Counted from the stretch's first letter, positions 1-14,100 are shown. The stretch: 64,000 nucleotides of DNA from Eretmocerus hayati (GCA_029851415.1 CM056744.1:97249338-97313337), one strand, 5' to 3'. A program made the numbers and translations. Notes: generated by a model not told the origin, from the letters alone.

Positions 1-2389
1 ATGGGAGATTCTTTTGTTCTGTTGAATTTCTTTTGATATTATTTTGTTTAATATTATCTCTCGATTGAATCATGTCATGAGTTAGCTTTTTCAAATTTTT
101 TTTAAATTCTTTAATTATTGAACTAATATTCGCTGAGCATATGAATGCTGTTCTTTTTTTTATTTGAGATGCTTTTTGCCTGTTGAGTCCACGATTATAC
201 TGGCGCCATCAAGCGCATGTTAGTATGCGGGCTTATAATGGCACAAGATTTGCCAGAATTTTTCGTAGTGCGGCATTTTCATAGTGAATTCCTCCGGTCA
301 AAAATTAAGTACACAAAAATTATTTCTCTATTTTATGCCATTTCCAAATCAATACTTGTGACTTGCATTCCATCAGAATCGAGTCAGACTTTTTTATTCG
401 ACTTAGAAATTGATCAATTGGTAAATCTACTATTCAAAATATAATTCAGTTTTCTTAATCAAATTGACGAGTACAAGCACAGTTTTGTATTCATGACATG
501 CTGTTGAACTTTTATAAGTGATGACCAACTTCAAATGCGCCATTGCAATTGGTATGATGATGTATGCTCATATCTATTAAAAAACCCATATGTATGAATC
601 ATGCAAGTCTTTAAAAGTTTGGGTAGAAGCATATGATTAATTCAATTGTGATTTTCAGATCATTCTTAAGATAACGTTATAACGATCGTTTTTCACTAGA
701 CATTTTTTATTTTAAATTAGTATGTTGGTTGTTCGCCATTGAACGTGTAAAGTTATCGACAATTTGTCCATTACTTAGCTTTGTATGTAAATATGAAGAA
801 AATTGTAAATAAGTAACATATTCGAGTTTTGATAAGATGAAGTGGAGCATTGAAAATACTATATAAGTAATAGCGAAGCGAATAAATGAGATCGATAGAC
901 CACATCCGTTTAAATGTTAATGAAGTACTGTCACGTTGAAAGTATTTTGGCATTTTTGTCATACCTGTCAAGGGGAAAAATTTGAACTAAGCAAAATTGT
1001 GGCAGATAAAACCACTGTAACGTCAAGCAAAACCCATCATATACCAAAGTGAGCGCAGAGAAACTATGTAAATAATAGCAAACTTGAGATTCTTCATGAA
1101 CTCTTGAGAAAATGAACAAAATTCAAATGAAACAAGAACAAGTGTTAAAGTGCAACTTTTGCTGTAAACTATGCCGTGATGTATGCTATGATACTGTTTT
1201 AAATGGATTGTCTCTTACTTTGATTGACTTATGGAGTTTGTATAATATTTCTATACCGATACAGTGTACGTATAATAAAAAAAAGAATCATCAACTGAAC
1301 TTGAAATATCTTCTTTTTTCAAAAGTCTAAATTAAACTTCCAGGAACACTTTGCAGTAAAATATTTTTGTGGCATAGAGTGTAGGTTCCGTTTTATGTTT
1401 GCAACTTGAAATATCTCAGTATACTTTCACTTATTCATTATCTGGACAAAGATTGAAAGCAGCCTATAGGTATGAATAGTTTCTAAAATGTTTCTATATA
1501 TTTGGAGATAGGAATTGCGCCAATATCAAATATCACTTCTGAAGCTTCTATGATGTATTTTTTCGACGTTTTCAAACATATAAAGCACAAATTAACTCGC
1601 ATTGAGGGTCGCACCAGTATCACACGGGCCTAACATAAAAATATAGCAAAGTAGATTCCAGCGGAAAAATCACCCCCGACCCCCTACCAAGTGTGGAAAT
1701 ATATTTCCTTTGATACTCTCGGGGTCGCTATCGGGCATGAAAAAGTTGTGCCTGACGATGAAATATGAATGAATATTGGTCGGCGAAGCCTGGAACGAGT
1801 CAATTTTACTCTGACTGAGGAAAACGGAGCAAAATTGCCTTAAAATTGTACGTGCCCACCGGACTGTGAACGTAAAAGTGATCGAGGATTCGATGCTCAA
1901 TGCCAATACATTTGATAACTTTGTCACACAGATCCCGAACGGAACTCACCGTGGCGCTTCACACTGATCACAGAGGCCGGAAAAAAGGAAAAACCTCATG
2001 ACACGAATTTGACATGTCGACTCTTTTCTTTCTGACAGAGCAAAAATTGTATTCGCGACAGCAGATTTTCATCGAATTTTTTCGCTCAAATACAATTTTT
2101 CTTCGGAGAATCTTGACTCATCAGGATTTGACTTACATCATTTTTGTTCCTCTCGCCAAGTGCTTTCGACTGCAGGTGACATTTTTTTCCTGCTCTCATC
2201 ATCGGATCACAGAGAATGTATCTTTGTCGGTTATTATCCGTGGCTATGCGTATGTGTGTGCGTATGTTGTTTTTTTTCAAATGTCGACTGTTTCTCTCCA
2301 ACCCTCCCCCGGATCTTTTTTTACAATTCATTTGGGTGCTAAGTGACTATACAAAGGTGTGCTAGAACAATTCTGAGCTTGTTCCATAG
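1..2389. other. Gene-free AT-rich stretch
   Basis: No reading frame here looks like a conserved protein, and I see no RNA gene or clear transposon end. The longest open frames (up to about 110 codons) are low-complexity and fall in AT-rich DNA. A 5' or 3' untranslated exon of a gene outside the window cannot be excluded. Confidence 0.5.
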
Positions 2390-2655
2390 TACCGTTTCTG
2401 ATCCACAAGTCATAAGGAAACAAAATCTGTGAATTGTCGAAAAATCGATTTTGTTAATTAAAAATATCTTCTTCCACAACTACGTTACATATTTCTGCAC
2501 AACTTACGTGAATATTTCCTGTTTATTTTTCATCGGAAAAAAGCAGCCTTGTAGGCAAGTTGTGAAGGAGATATTTGGAGATAGTAGAATTGGTTTCGCA
2601 TAAATTTTGACATTATTTTTATTTTTTAAGGCTCGTAAATCAGAAACAGTTTGAT
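2390..2655. repeat. Imperfect foldback repeat
   Basis: The left side (CCGTTTCTGAT near 2393, and AAATATCTTCTTCCACAACT near 2462) recurs as reverse complement on the right (AGTTGTGAAGGAGATATTT near 2560, and ATCAGAAACAG near 2640). The order fits a stem with a central loop. The arms are diverged, and no coding capacity or target-site duplication is evident. It may be an old MITE-like element. Confidence 0.4.
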
Positions 2656-2939
2656 GTAACGTTTACAAAATTTCTATCAGCCTACTTTGTCTAACCATTC
2701 ATCACACCATAATTTTCATAACGATACACCAAACGGTTCCGGAGAAATAATTGAATAAAAATACGACATAACAGACACATACAGACAACGAACCAAATAC
2801 ATAGATCAATTTTTTGTGGATCTGACATGAGTTTTGCCTAAAAATTGTAATCTACCATCGAAAGATCTTGGCGAGAGAAACAAAATGGTAAAAGTTTCAT
2901 GTCGATAAATAGAAATTGTTAGAGGAAAATAGGCTGCTA

Positions 2940-4210
2940 AAAGTGATTAGCAGAATGCTTTCTCACGGCGTTATATGATGATAATTTTAACGAAAAAGAA
3001 AGTACCCTAAATTTTGAGTTTTTCTTACGAGGAAGCATTTCAGAGAGATTTGGGTCATCTGAAAGGAGGTTTTTCCAACAATATCTGTTTGATTGAGAGA
3101 AAATTTTGATATAGTCGGTTTAAAGATGATTAAACTGGAGTCCTTTGTGAAAATTCCCTTCCCCCGAAAGAATCTTCATTTGAATAATGTTTTACGGATT
3201 TTATGAAAATTTCGTATCAGCCAATCGATTCAGAATGGCGCATAAGTAAGTTTTTAGGTCATTAGAATTGAGATAAATGAGTCGTAAAGGATGATACGAG
3301 GGAAAAATGAATATTAATTCTAATTTTCGACTACTTTTTGAGTTATTCGTTTGAGGAAGCTTCTTATAGGAATTCAGGCCATCTAGACTGAGGTTTTTTT
3401 AACAATATCCATCGTTTGGTTGAGACGGAATTACGATGCAGTGGGTTTGAAAAGGGTTAAAATAAAATTTTTGGTGAAAATTTTGTTTTTTTCGGAAATT
3501 TGAGATTTGTGAAGACTCAATTGGATTTCGGTATTAACCAATCGATAGATAATGCAGAAAAAACCATAGTTTAGGTCATCGAAATTGAGATAAATGAGTC
3601 ATAAAAGAAGGTACGAGGAAAAAATTAATATTACGAAAAATTTCCCATTATTTTTTCAGTTATTCTTTAGAGGAAGCTTTTTAGAGAGATTTGGGCCTTC
3701 TAGTCTGAGGTTTTTTTAACAATATCCATCGTTTGGTTCAGACGGAATTTCGATGCAGTGGGTTTAAAAAGGGTCAAAATGAAATTTTTGGTGGAAATTT
3801 TGATTTTTTCGAAAATTTGAGATCTGTGAAGATTTTATAAAATTTCGGTATTAACCAATCGATAGATCATGCAGAAAAAACCATAGTTTAGGTCATTGAA
3901 ATTGAGATAAATGAGTCATAAAAGAAGGTACGAGGAAAAAATGAGTATTAAGAAAAATTTCCCATTACTTTTTCAGTTATTCTTTAGAGGAAGCTTTGTA
4001 GAGAGATTTGAGCCTCCTAGTCTGAGGTTTTTTGTAACAATATCCATCGTTTGGTTGAGACGGAATTTCGATGCAGTGGGTTTAAAGAGGGTCAAAATGA
4101 AATTTTTGGTGGAAATTTTAATTTTTTCGAAAATTTGAGATTTGTGAAGATTTTATGAAATTTCGGTATTAACCGATCGATAGATCTTGCAGAAAAAACC
4201 ATAGTTTAGG
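2940..4210. repeat. Tandem repeat, 317-bp period, about four units
   Basis: The phrase AGATAAATGAGTC ends at 3283, 3600 and 3917, giving a period of exactly 317 bp. Each unit also carries AACAATATCCATCGTTTGGTT, a TTGAGACGGAATT-type segment and a GTTTAGGTCAT-type segment in the same order. A more diverged unit precedes these from about 2940. The last unit breaks off near 4210. The second and third full units are closest to each other, and the first is more diverged. No protein is evident; open frames inside are incidental. Confidence 0.85.
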
Positions 4211-5094
4211 TGACTCAATTCGTGGTGAGACCGTGTGAGAAAAAGATATTTATGTATGAGTCGAAATCTAAGCTGTTTGGCTCTAAAAACCCCATGGATC
4301 AAATTTGACTGAGAGCTGAAAGCTGCCAAATCACTGGGCTCTCAGAAATTGGATTCTGTACAACTTGTAGAAAGCCAAAAAATGATAAGGTGACCAGTAA
4401 AAGAGAAAGCGTGTCCGGTATAAAACAAGAAACACACACACGAACACGGACAAAGGGGCGCAAAGATGGGTTTCTGGCTGATGTAGAAGACCATTAGGAG
4501 GAAAAGTGTTATCTACAATTGATAGATTTTGGCGAGAGGAAGAGAATGGTCTAAGCATTTTTTAGATAAACGGAATTTTGTTGAAGAAAATATTGGATTT
4601 AGTACAAAATTTGATCAAAATTTCGCTGGTATGAAAACAAAGCTTTCTCTTTAGAGAAAGCAAAATTGAGTTGAACCTACATTTTCGAGGATTACTACCT
4701 TTTTCCCAGAAAATTACCTCCACAGACATTCCCGTGCATTCGCGCAACCTTCTAAAACGTATAATTGACCGTTTCGATCGATACTCATCTGTGCGTGCAA
4801 GTGTACTTTGCGCACAGTTTGTCGACTTTTATTATCAAAAAGTGCTCTTTACATGCCGTTCTTGATCTAGAAAAATCAAAAACCGGCGCGGTGCATCTTG
4901 CGCATGCGTTGTTATCTGAAAAGAGCAGAAAGCAGAAAAGCATTAAGCATGCTGCACCTGCACGTGCATGGTGTTTACTTTGCAATCCTTCCTAAATTAT
5001 GTGATATTTACTCACTTTTTCTCAAGAATTAGCGGATTTTTCATCGTGTAATATAATTTGACTAATCTCAGATTCTCAGTAGACATCGAACACA
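4211..5094. other. Spacer upstream of the UPF0488 gene
   Basis: No gene recognised. The stretch holds the edge of the 317-bp tandem array and the presumed promoter and 5' UTR of the UPF0488 gene. No TATA box stands out. Confidence 0.4.
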
Positions 5095-5859
5095 ATGCCG
5101 ACAAAGTCTAAAGTAGTAAGTCCAAAATCTTTACTTCATTGTAATATACTTACCTAAGTCCATAGCTGATTCTTGATGGTTGCAATAACAATTCATAAAT
5201 AGTAATCAGTGTGCTTTATCTTCATACTGTGATTCAATTACATTTGACTTTGAATTTGATGAATCTTGAATAATACTTGACTATGCTTCCAATTTTTCTA
5301 TTTCCAGCCTCCAAACAAAGGCCCTGCTCCCAGTATTCCTAAACCTACTGAACCTGAGCAAGGTGGATCTTCTTCAAACAGTAATTTTGAGCACACTCGA
5401 ACTGCAAGTGGTCTGAGCCAAGAGGCAGAAGATCAATTTGAAGTTGAACTATGTTGGTGTATCCAGCAATTGCAAGCTACTCTCATGGATTCAAAATTGC
5501 AGGATAAACAGGTGTACAACATGACAAAAAGTTTGAATGTTTTAAAAAGTGGAAATGCATCTCTGATTAGGAAGCGACAAGTTATGAGAAATACCTTTGG
5601 TGACTATCGAGCTAAAATGGCAGATGATGAAAAGAAATTTGGAAAGAGTATATCTGTTGTCAAATTTTCACCATCCAATCCCAAGAAACCAATTGGCAAA
5701 CCCAAATTTCTCAGAAAAGCTTGTCGCGCAATGAATTCAGATAACAATGATGGGAAAAAAGAAGGTAGTAGTCAAGAAACAAAAAAGAAAGCTCTCATCA
5801 CACCAGACACTTCTCATGAGCCATTCAGATTTAATTTCACTCAAGATGAGTCATTATGA
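5095..5859 (+). CDS. UPF0488 (C8orf33-like) protein
   Basis: Two coding exons: 5095-5115 (7 codons, MPTKSKV) and 5308-5859, with GTAAGT donor and TTTCCAG acceptor in phase 0, giving about 190 residues. A proline/serine-rich start is followed by the conserved block EVELCWCIQQLQ (about residues 52-63), then a helical basic segment (KRQVMRNTFGDYRAKM) and a charged tail ending in FRFNFTQDESL. The Trp/Cys block and the RxxMRxxFGDYRxKM stretch match the UPF0488 family, whose molecular function I do not know. The start is chosen because the first exon ends on a codon boundary at a good donor. The gene lies 350 bp upstream of a tRNA gene on the same strand. Confidence 0.8.
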
Positions 5860-6210
5860 TGCTTTTTGCGAATATTTTTATAACTCTGTAAATAGTTTAA
5901 TATGTATACAACGATCGAATTATTGACTAATTTATATTTGAAATTATTTTATATTTATACTCCATTAAATAGATTACGTATGAATTTTTCCTTTTCTTTC
6001 AATTGCTATTTTCCACCTAGGTTAAAATGTAAGCTATCGCGATCATCATCCGTGAAAGTTTCGATTGTACATTTGTAATACTATCCAGATTCCAAATTTC
6101 GATGAAGAATCCTTTTATTTGTGTTGCTTTCTGCACTCTGTGATCACGCTTGATGAGCTGTAGGGTGTTCTAAGGTATATGGCTAGCATTAAAATCCCTA
6201 CGGATATCAC
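5860..6210 (+). other. 3' UTR of UPF0488 gene and spacer
   Basis: AT-rich. It contains an ATTAAA-type polyadenylation hexamer candidate near 5965 (CCATTAAATAG). No other gene seen before the tRNA. Confidence 0.4.
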
Positions 6211-6283
6211 GGTCCTGTGGCGCAACGGATAACGCGTCTGACTACGGATCAGAAGATTCCAGGTTCGAATCCTGGCAGGATCG
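6211..6283 (+). tRNA. tRNA-Arg (anticodon ACG)
   Basis: A 73-nt cloverleaf can be drawn. The acceptor stem is GGTCCTG with CAGGATC (one G-T pair) and discriminator G. The B box GGTTCGAATCC is intact, and the A box region is TGGCGCAACGG. The anticodon arm TCTGA-CTACGGA-TCAGA puts ACG at positions 34-36, read as ICG for Arg. There is no intron. A run of T (near 6288-6294) directly follows and serves as the Pol III terminator. Confidence 0.96.
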
Positions 6284-7038
6284 CAAATTTTTTTGTCACT
6301 ATTTTCGATGAGCCATTCAATCTTGGACCAAAACCCTTATTGAAATAGTTGATCTCGTGTGATTTTTTATTTTTCATACACCAACATTCGGAGTCAAATA
6401 TATCAATGAGATAAGCATTTGATTAAAATTTCATTGTAAAAGTTCATTTTGAGGTATAATAAAAAATGTTAAATTGAAGCATCACTAAATTACTAAAATA
6501 TTTCGTCTCGCACAGCAGTTTTTTTTGATGATATAAGTATTTTTCGAAAGTTAATATGTGGATCAAATATTGACTCATCCTTAAGAATTGGCGTTGCGAA
6601 ATAAAAGCGTTTTCTGCTATACCGACATCCCGTGTCAGTGGCCCCTGCAAAGATGGCATACACATGGCACCGGTGTATGTAGGAGTGCATAGTTCCGCGT
6701 GCCATCCATCAGACCATTCCAGTCATTTTATTATTGATATATATAACCATTGTTTATGTTACGTGGTATGGAATATAGTGGTGCTGGTGGCTCATTATTC
6801 TGCGGTAGATTTGTTCGCTGAAGTTCCTAGTTTTGTTGAAATATTGGTGGTGGGGGGCTGGTTGGGGACGTTCGTAATATTATATTGTAAATCAACATCG
6901 TGCAGAAACTCATCATCACCAGCTGCTCGCCGAAATCGCGCCCATTGCCCCTGATCGCGCCAAAAGGTGTCATCATCCCCTGCTGTTGAGAGCTGATACA
7001 ATAGCAGAAGCTGCTGAGGATAAGTGCTAATAATAATA
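6284..7038. other. Spacer and likely 5' UTR/promoter of ThrRS gene
   Basis: No conserved coding signal. The part from about 6890 is richer in GC than its surroundings and leads directly into the proposed 12-nt first coding exon of the threonyl-tRNA synthetase gene, so it probably holds that gene's promoter and leader. Confidence 0.4.
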
Positions 7039-10000
7039 ATGGGGGACGACGTGAGTGCAGCTCTTCAGAAAGTGCAGCTGAAAGAGGAAAAGGCAGGCTA
7101 TCACATCAGAAATTAAATATAGTCCGGGAGGAAGTGGAAAGGGTCGTGCATGGGCTCTTGAAAAAGGCATGCTGCTGGCGAGTCTGATTTGCCGTAAAAG
7201 CGGTAGTATTATCAGGCTCCCGGGCACCGGCACCAGGTGGAAGTCGCTGAGGGCCCTGGTTCGTTTTTCGCATCGAGTGTTTAGATTCAAAATTTCGCGT
7301 TCTACTTAACTTAGTAATAATAATTCCCGGCTATTATATTGGGTTTCCCCCCAACTCGAGCTTGTGAAAACTCGAGTCTGATGCTGCAGTGATATAATAA
7401 CCTCGTTAAATCGGTCTCGATTTATAGTGCTTGTCTTTCTGCGTTTTGTTGAGTGTCTACAACCCAAAAATTCTTATTACTCGTCGTAATAATCGGTAAA
7501 ATGTAGAATCTAGTGAAGTGACACGTGTTCCTGGATGTTGTGGGGAGTGGTGTTAATTGATACTGAATAATTTGCTCCGGAAACTCCGAGTTTCTAAACT
7601 AGCAGACTACAATCGACCGTAGACAGTCGACACGTGTCTTCAATTTTCTTCGTAAATTTGGAACGATTTGCAGTCTTGGTTATTTAGAACCAATCCCCAC
7701 TTATTACTATCGTGAAATTATCCCATATTTTTTATATTGGAGCTATTTTTTAGTCGTTGGCCTTATTGAATGGATGCTCACAACTATAAATGCAGTTTTC
7801 TTGCATCTAATAGCACCAAGAACTAACTTTTCTTACGAGTGACTCATACTTGTGGGTAATTCCAAGATGCATATCAGATTTTTGTACTTGCTGAGATTAA
7901 TGAATCCCAACCGACTGCACCATTCCATTTACTGTTTTTCATGTAGTTTAATGTAATTTTCTGAAGCTGCTTCATAAATTTCCATCATCGTTTCAGAAAA
8001 AAATGAAGGACAAGGTAGAGAAATCCCAAAGTAAACAATCCGCTGTCAAGGAAATGAACCCTTGGCCTTCCTATATTCAGGTGAGATATTCATGTGTTCA
8101 AGCCCTTCATACATTTTATAACTAAATCACACCATATTCATTTACAGGAAAGGATACAAATGTTTGATAAGTTGAAGGCTAAATATGAAGCAAATCTAGC
8201 TTCAAAACCATCAAGTGAGATTACTGTAACGTTACCTGATGGAAAAACGGTACCAGCACAGTCTTGGCGCACCAGCCCATATCAAGTGGCTTGTGGTATA
8301 AGCCAAGGATTAGCAGATAGTGTTGTCATAGCTAAAGTAAATAATGAGCTGTGGGACTTAGACAGGCCGCTGGAATCGGACTGTAAACTGCAGCTACTTA
8401 AATTTGATGATCCAGAGGCTCAGGCAGTTTTTTGGCATTCAAGTGCTCACATTCTTGGTGAGGCTCTTGAGAGAGTTTATGGAGGATGCTTGTGCTATGG
8501 CCCTCCCATTGAAAATGGTTTCTACTATGATATGCATTTAAATGACAAGAGTGTATGCACTGATGATTTCCCTTGTCTGGAAAGTCTCTTCAAAAATATT
8601 GTAAAAGAAAAACAAGCTTTTGAACGTCTGGAAATGAGTAAAGAAGACTTATTAGAAATGTTCAAGTACAATGAGTTCAAAGTTAGAATTTTGAAAGAAA
8701 AGGTTCAAACTCCAACCACCACTGTGTATAGGTGAGTGAAACGTTTTTATAATTTTTTGGTGCTCTTTTTGATGTGAAATTATTTAGTTTGTAGTCTGTT
8801 ATCTTGATATCCAATATTTGGATGCATTGCCCCTCCTTGTAGATTGTGAATCAATGTATGATTGTAATTGTTGAACAGGTGTGGACCTCTAATAGATTTG
8901 TGCCGAGGGCCACATGTACGTAATACTGGTAAAATTAAAGCAGCTAAGATAACGAAGAGTTCGTCGGCATATTGGGAAGGCAATGCAAACGCGGAAACAT
9001 TACAACGAGTTTATGGTATCAGTTTCCCAGACTCGAAACAACTCAAAGAATGGGAAAAATTCCAAGAAGAAGCCGCAAAACGAGATCATCGAAAAATTGG
9101 TCGCGAGCAAGAATTGTTCTTTTTCCACGAACTGTCGCCCGGCTCATGTTTTTTCCAACCTCGAGGAGCTCATATTTACAATACTCTAGTAGAATTTATT
9201 CGCAGCGAGTACAGGAGGAGAGGTTTTCAGGTAGATTTGACGCTTATCTCAATTTATTTGTGTTTCTAACGAGAATTCCATGAATGGTGCATCAATTTTA
9301 TTATATCATAATTTTATATTTAAACGAATGATTCATCAAAAATTTACAGGAAGTTGTCACGCCAAACATTTATAACAGTAAATTGTGGCAGACCTCTGGT
9401 CACTGGCAGCACTACTCTGAAAATATGTTCTCTTTCGACGTGGAAAAAGAGAAATTTGCTCTTAAGCCAATGAACTGTCCGGGTCATTGTATGATCTTTG
9501 ATGTTCGAAATAGGTAAGATCTCGCCCATTTAAATGCAATTACATATATCAAATGACAGAATCTTTCATAAACTTGTATTGAAATCATCATTTTCTTCTG
9601 TATCGTTCGCCGATTCAGATCTTGGCGCGAACTTCCTCTTCGCATGGCCGATTTTGGAGTGCTGCACCGAAATGAGATATCTGGCGCACTGACTGGTCTC
9701 ACTCGAGTTCGTCGTTTCCAGCAAGATGATGCGCACATTTTTTGTACGAATGATCAAATAAAGGACGAGATCTGTGGTGCTTTGGATTTCCTCGATCACG
9801 TCTACTCAGTTTTTGGATTTAGTTTCAATCTTTGTCTATCCACAAGACCCGAAAAGTTCATGGGTGAAATCGAAGTTTGGGATGCAGCAGAAAAAGCTCT
9901 TTCGGAAAGTTTGGATGCGTTTGGCAAGCCATGGAAGCTCAATCCTGGAGATGGTGCATTTTATGGGCCTAAAATTGATATCACCATTATGGATGCACTA

Positions 10001-11168
10001 AAAAGAGCCCATCAGTGCGCCACCATTCAGCTCGATTTCCAATTACCCATCCGATTCGACCTGTCTTACGTCAAGTAAGTCTTAATTACAAAATTTTCAC
10101 GAAATAGTATTAGTCTCAAACTAATCTGCCGTACAACCTTGAGAATGATTCAGATTTTGTCAAAGATATCATTTTGTTATGAATGAAGAGAAAATGACGT
10201 GGCAATGATCAATTATACGTGTATTTCGATAAAACATAGTCCGATTCAACACAAGGAGAAATGTTCTTTTTATCTTTGATAACGCATTTTCAACCTCTTT
10301 TTGAGATTATTATGCGGGATCTACAGTTTAAGGTGGGTTCCGAACTTCCGAAGGGAGAAATGTTCCTCAATGGTGTTGGCTACAACTTTCAATAAACAAG
10401 TAAAGCCGATACTAATTTATATTAACGTTCATGTTCGATGTACGGGTATATAAATGACATCTCATTGCTATCACTTACGACTAGATTAAAATTGCTTGCT
10501 TATCGAATGAAAGGTGACTGAAACTTATAATTCTATTTCAGCGACGCCGGTGAAAAAATCAGGCCAGTAATAATCCACCGGGCGATTCTCGGCTCAGTTG
10601 AGCGTATGATTGCCATCCTCACAGAATCTTACGCTGGAAAGTGGCCCTTCTGGTTATCACCTCGACAAATCATGGTTATACCCATTGGTCCATCACTGGA
10701 CGAGTATGCTCAGGAAGTTCGCGATAAATTTTATGCCGCGGGTTTCATGGCAGAGGTTGATACGGATCATGGTGACACTTTGAACAAGAAAGTGCGAAAT
10801 GCTCAACTTGATCAGTTCAATTTCATTCTTGGTGAGTCAATAATAATCGAATATGCCCTCCTTTTTCATTAAAAATCGCAAGATACAATCTGCCATCTGT
10901 TTTTCTCCAATAATTTTGTTACAAATATGCGGAAGCATTTTTGGCCTTGGTCGACTATTCCATGCTTTGATACTTGATAACATTGCACATGATGTAATCA
11001 ATATTGATTGCGTTTGCAGTCGTTGGTGAAAAGGAGAAGACTGCTGGAACCGTCAATGTTAGAACAAGGGATAACCAAGTGCGAGGTGAGATTGGAATAG
11101 AGGACCTAATCAAAAAGTTCAAACACTTCAAAGAAACGAAAGCTTCCAATTGCGAGGAGAACTTCTGA
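7039..11168 (+). CDS. TARS1: Threonyl-tRNA synthetase, cytoplasmic type
   Basis: Ligates threonine to tRNA-Thr (class II). Exons read: 7039-7050, 7997-8080, 8148-8731, 8879-9230, 9350-9513, 9619-10074, 10542-10831, 11020-11168. All junctions are GT/AG and in phase, giving 696 residues, close to the usual cytosolic length (about 720). Domains: N-terminal extension; TGS domain from about residue 57 ([12 protein letters not shown]); editing domain with HSSAH at about 129-133 and CRGPH; catalytic core with MNCPGHC (Zn-ligand Cys), motif 2 around LHRNE and [12 protein letters not shown]; then the anticodon-binding domain up to ENF. The first exon, MGDD followed by GTGAGT, splices in frame to KKM; without it translation could start at 8003. 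An additional mitochondrial leader exon is not visible. The 467-nt intron before the anticodon-binding exon holds no gene. Confidence 0.93.
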
Positions 11169-14100
11169 ATTTGGAACTAATAGACCATTTTGGTAGAGAT
11201 TTGTGCAACTAATATGATTCTTCACACCATCGATTTTTTTCTGCAATATTTTCAATTTTTTGTACATGTTGGATCATTAAAATACCACTTGAATGTAACA
11301 CTATTCATTTTATTTCGTGGAACCTTGCCAAATTTCATGATCGTCAAGATCTGAACAGTAAACCTGAGCAATTAAAATACTAGATCTCGTTCCACGCTTG
11401 TACAGTACTGCCACTGCTACAACTTGCCGAACCGAAAAGGATACCCATTATCAGTAAGGTGATCCAAAATTTCAAATCGTAAAAATTGAATTTGTCATCA
11501 TTACATCAAACACTAATATTTAGAAACCCAGATTCGCTCACTATTCGGGTGCTATTGTACAGTGCGTCATCACTTTAGAATTTCGAGTAGGCTCACCAGA
11601 GTTTTCATCAGTTAAGTTATGGTTCCTTGCAAAAAGTTATTCTTTTACTTCAATTCCAAAATGATCAATTAGCAAAATTGAATAAATTTCAATTATTGCA
11701 TCATGAAGTATGTCAATTTTTCGATGTTTATGAATAATTCAAATCGAGATTCTTGTATTTCTTGAGCTAATATTTTTATTCAACATTCACTTAGATATAA
11801 TTTTTACAAATAATCGAGGATGTACTTATACTATTTACATAACCATCGTAAAACCAACGATTTTGGACAAGTTCCCTTTTCCCGCGACTCCATAATGTTA
11901 TGGATGATGACTATAACCAACTTCCAGTTTAAAAGTGAGATTAATACGATAATTACTCTCGAGTTTCCATCTAACGTATCTTCATCATTGAAGATTGGAA
12001 GACTACATCCTCATATAGTAAAGTTAGAAGAATCATTTTTGATATTCGACAGGGAACATATGGTCAATTGGTTTATTATACAATGAACATTGTCGCTACG
12101 CAGTCTTCTATTTTATCATTCATGAGATCGTGGAATAACATAATCAAGTTACGTATAAAGTACGCAATAAACATACAAATTATTTATACAATAATTTACA
12201 TCTTCAATATATTATCAAATTCCAAAAATAAAGTCGAAAACATGCATCAAGAGTTTTGAAAAACATAATTAATTACCAAAATACAGAATCAAAATTCATC
12301 GGTTTGATACTTTGGACCTTGTAACGCCTATTTCTGTGAAACAAAAATTGATTCAAGCCTAGAATTTCATGGAAGTCGGGGTCTGCTTCGATTTTTTAAC
12401 AAAAATTTCATATTTTCCATGAATGATCGCACAAGTACAGATTTCAAACGGCTTATCTGAACATTGTTCAAAATAATCGGATTCATTAACTCGACCGATT
12501 CACATGCATGAATCGATCGAGTTAATATATAAGGTAAATTAAACTAATCATTCAACTCTAATAATAATTAAATAATTACTCTCACAAATCGTCTCATTTC
12601 CACAATCAGTTTCTTAAAATTATCGTTCGGACAACAACGACATTAATCGGGCAGTTGTGCACGAATATATATATTATAAATTGTGACCCCGACTAGAAGC
12701 AACGATGTATAAGAATCACAATCCGTTGACTTCGATACAATATCTAATGATGACGATAAACTTTTTTGAGTTAGAATATCTTTTTTTATTCTTATCCATC
12801 ATGTCAACTTGAGTATTGTTTATCAGTCAAACGTAATATAGTATTGCTTTGTATGTCCTTGTTCATTTTTATAATTGTTATAATTCACCTTATTACACTT
12901 GCCATGTTTATTTCTAGTCATATGAGCCTAAAAAGTTTAATCCAAAACTTTTCAAGACTCAATTCATTAAATTAACCTTCACGGAAGGTGGTTAAATTCT
13001 TTATATTGCATATTTTACCGAGATACTATACAATTTGTTTTCTGGATATATCTGTTCACTATTGTATAAAATGATCGGCAACAAAATTGCTCATAATAGA
13101 ATACCTACATACAAGTGAAAGAAATGCAATAGCACTATAGGAATACGAAGTCTTTTCATTAAATTAGATGTTGTAAAATTCGCGTGATCGGTCAGTCGAG
13201 TTCATAAATAATGTCAGTCCTACAAATGTCGAAATTTATAGGTAAAAAGCTGTTTTACAGAGTTTCTTCATGTTCACTTTTGTACTTGAAATATGTAAGT
13301 TAGACAAAAGTTAAGGAATGCGTTTTCCTCACACTCATTTTTGTCTGGAAAATATTTTGCCCTAAATGATGATTCTAATGATTCAATAATATAGCAAATT
13401 ATTCAACAATACGATAGCTTAGTCGGTAATATATTTGTATAAGAGACTCCATTAAATTTTTCTAAAATGTGTTGTTTGCTTTATACAAATATAATCGATC
13501 TAAAAATCTTGAAATATTCATGCTTTTTCGTGTGTCATATAACACGAATAGATGCTCGATCAGAAAGATTGAGATTCTTGAAATCGATTTTAAAATATGA
13601 CAGTTCACAGTCATAAACAGACTAAAATTTGAGATTCTTTGTTAGTAGATTCGATAAGAATCCTTTCAGAATGTATAGAACAGATCGTAAATTCGTAAAA
13701 GCCGAAATTTTAGAAAATTTCATGTTATTCTTTAAGCACTTGACCGCGTTATGTTTCTTGAAAATGTGCTTTTCATTTATATACAAAAATCTGTTCCAAA
13801 TATGTTTCAAAGATTACGCGAGCCATAGTGTGACATTTTGCACGAATAGCTCATACGTTTTTTTGTTGTTGTAATTTTTCCATACCCACATCTTTTCCCC
13901 GGTTCAATTGCTCGATTTTCATTTAGAACTCTTCTCCATGCAGTGCCAATTGGATTTGTTTGATGCTCTTAACGAGATTTTACCTGTGAAATTGAGAAAT
14001 TAAGAATTCAATGAGAAACCATTTCATTTTGATGCACATCATAGAGCACAGTATTATCATGCAAAGATCATAATATAATAATAATGAATTTGAATATTTA

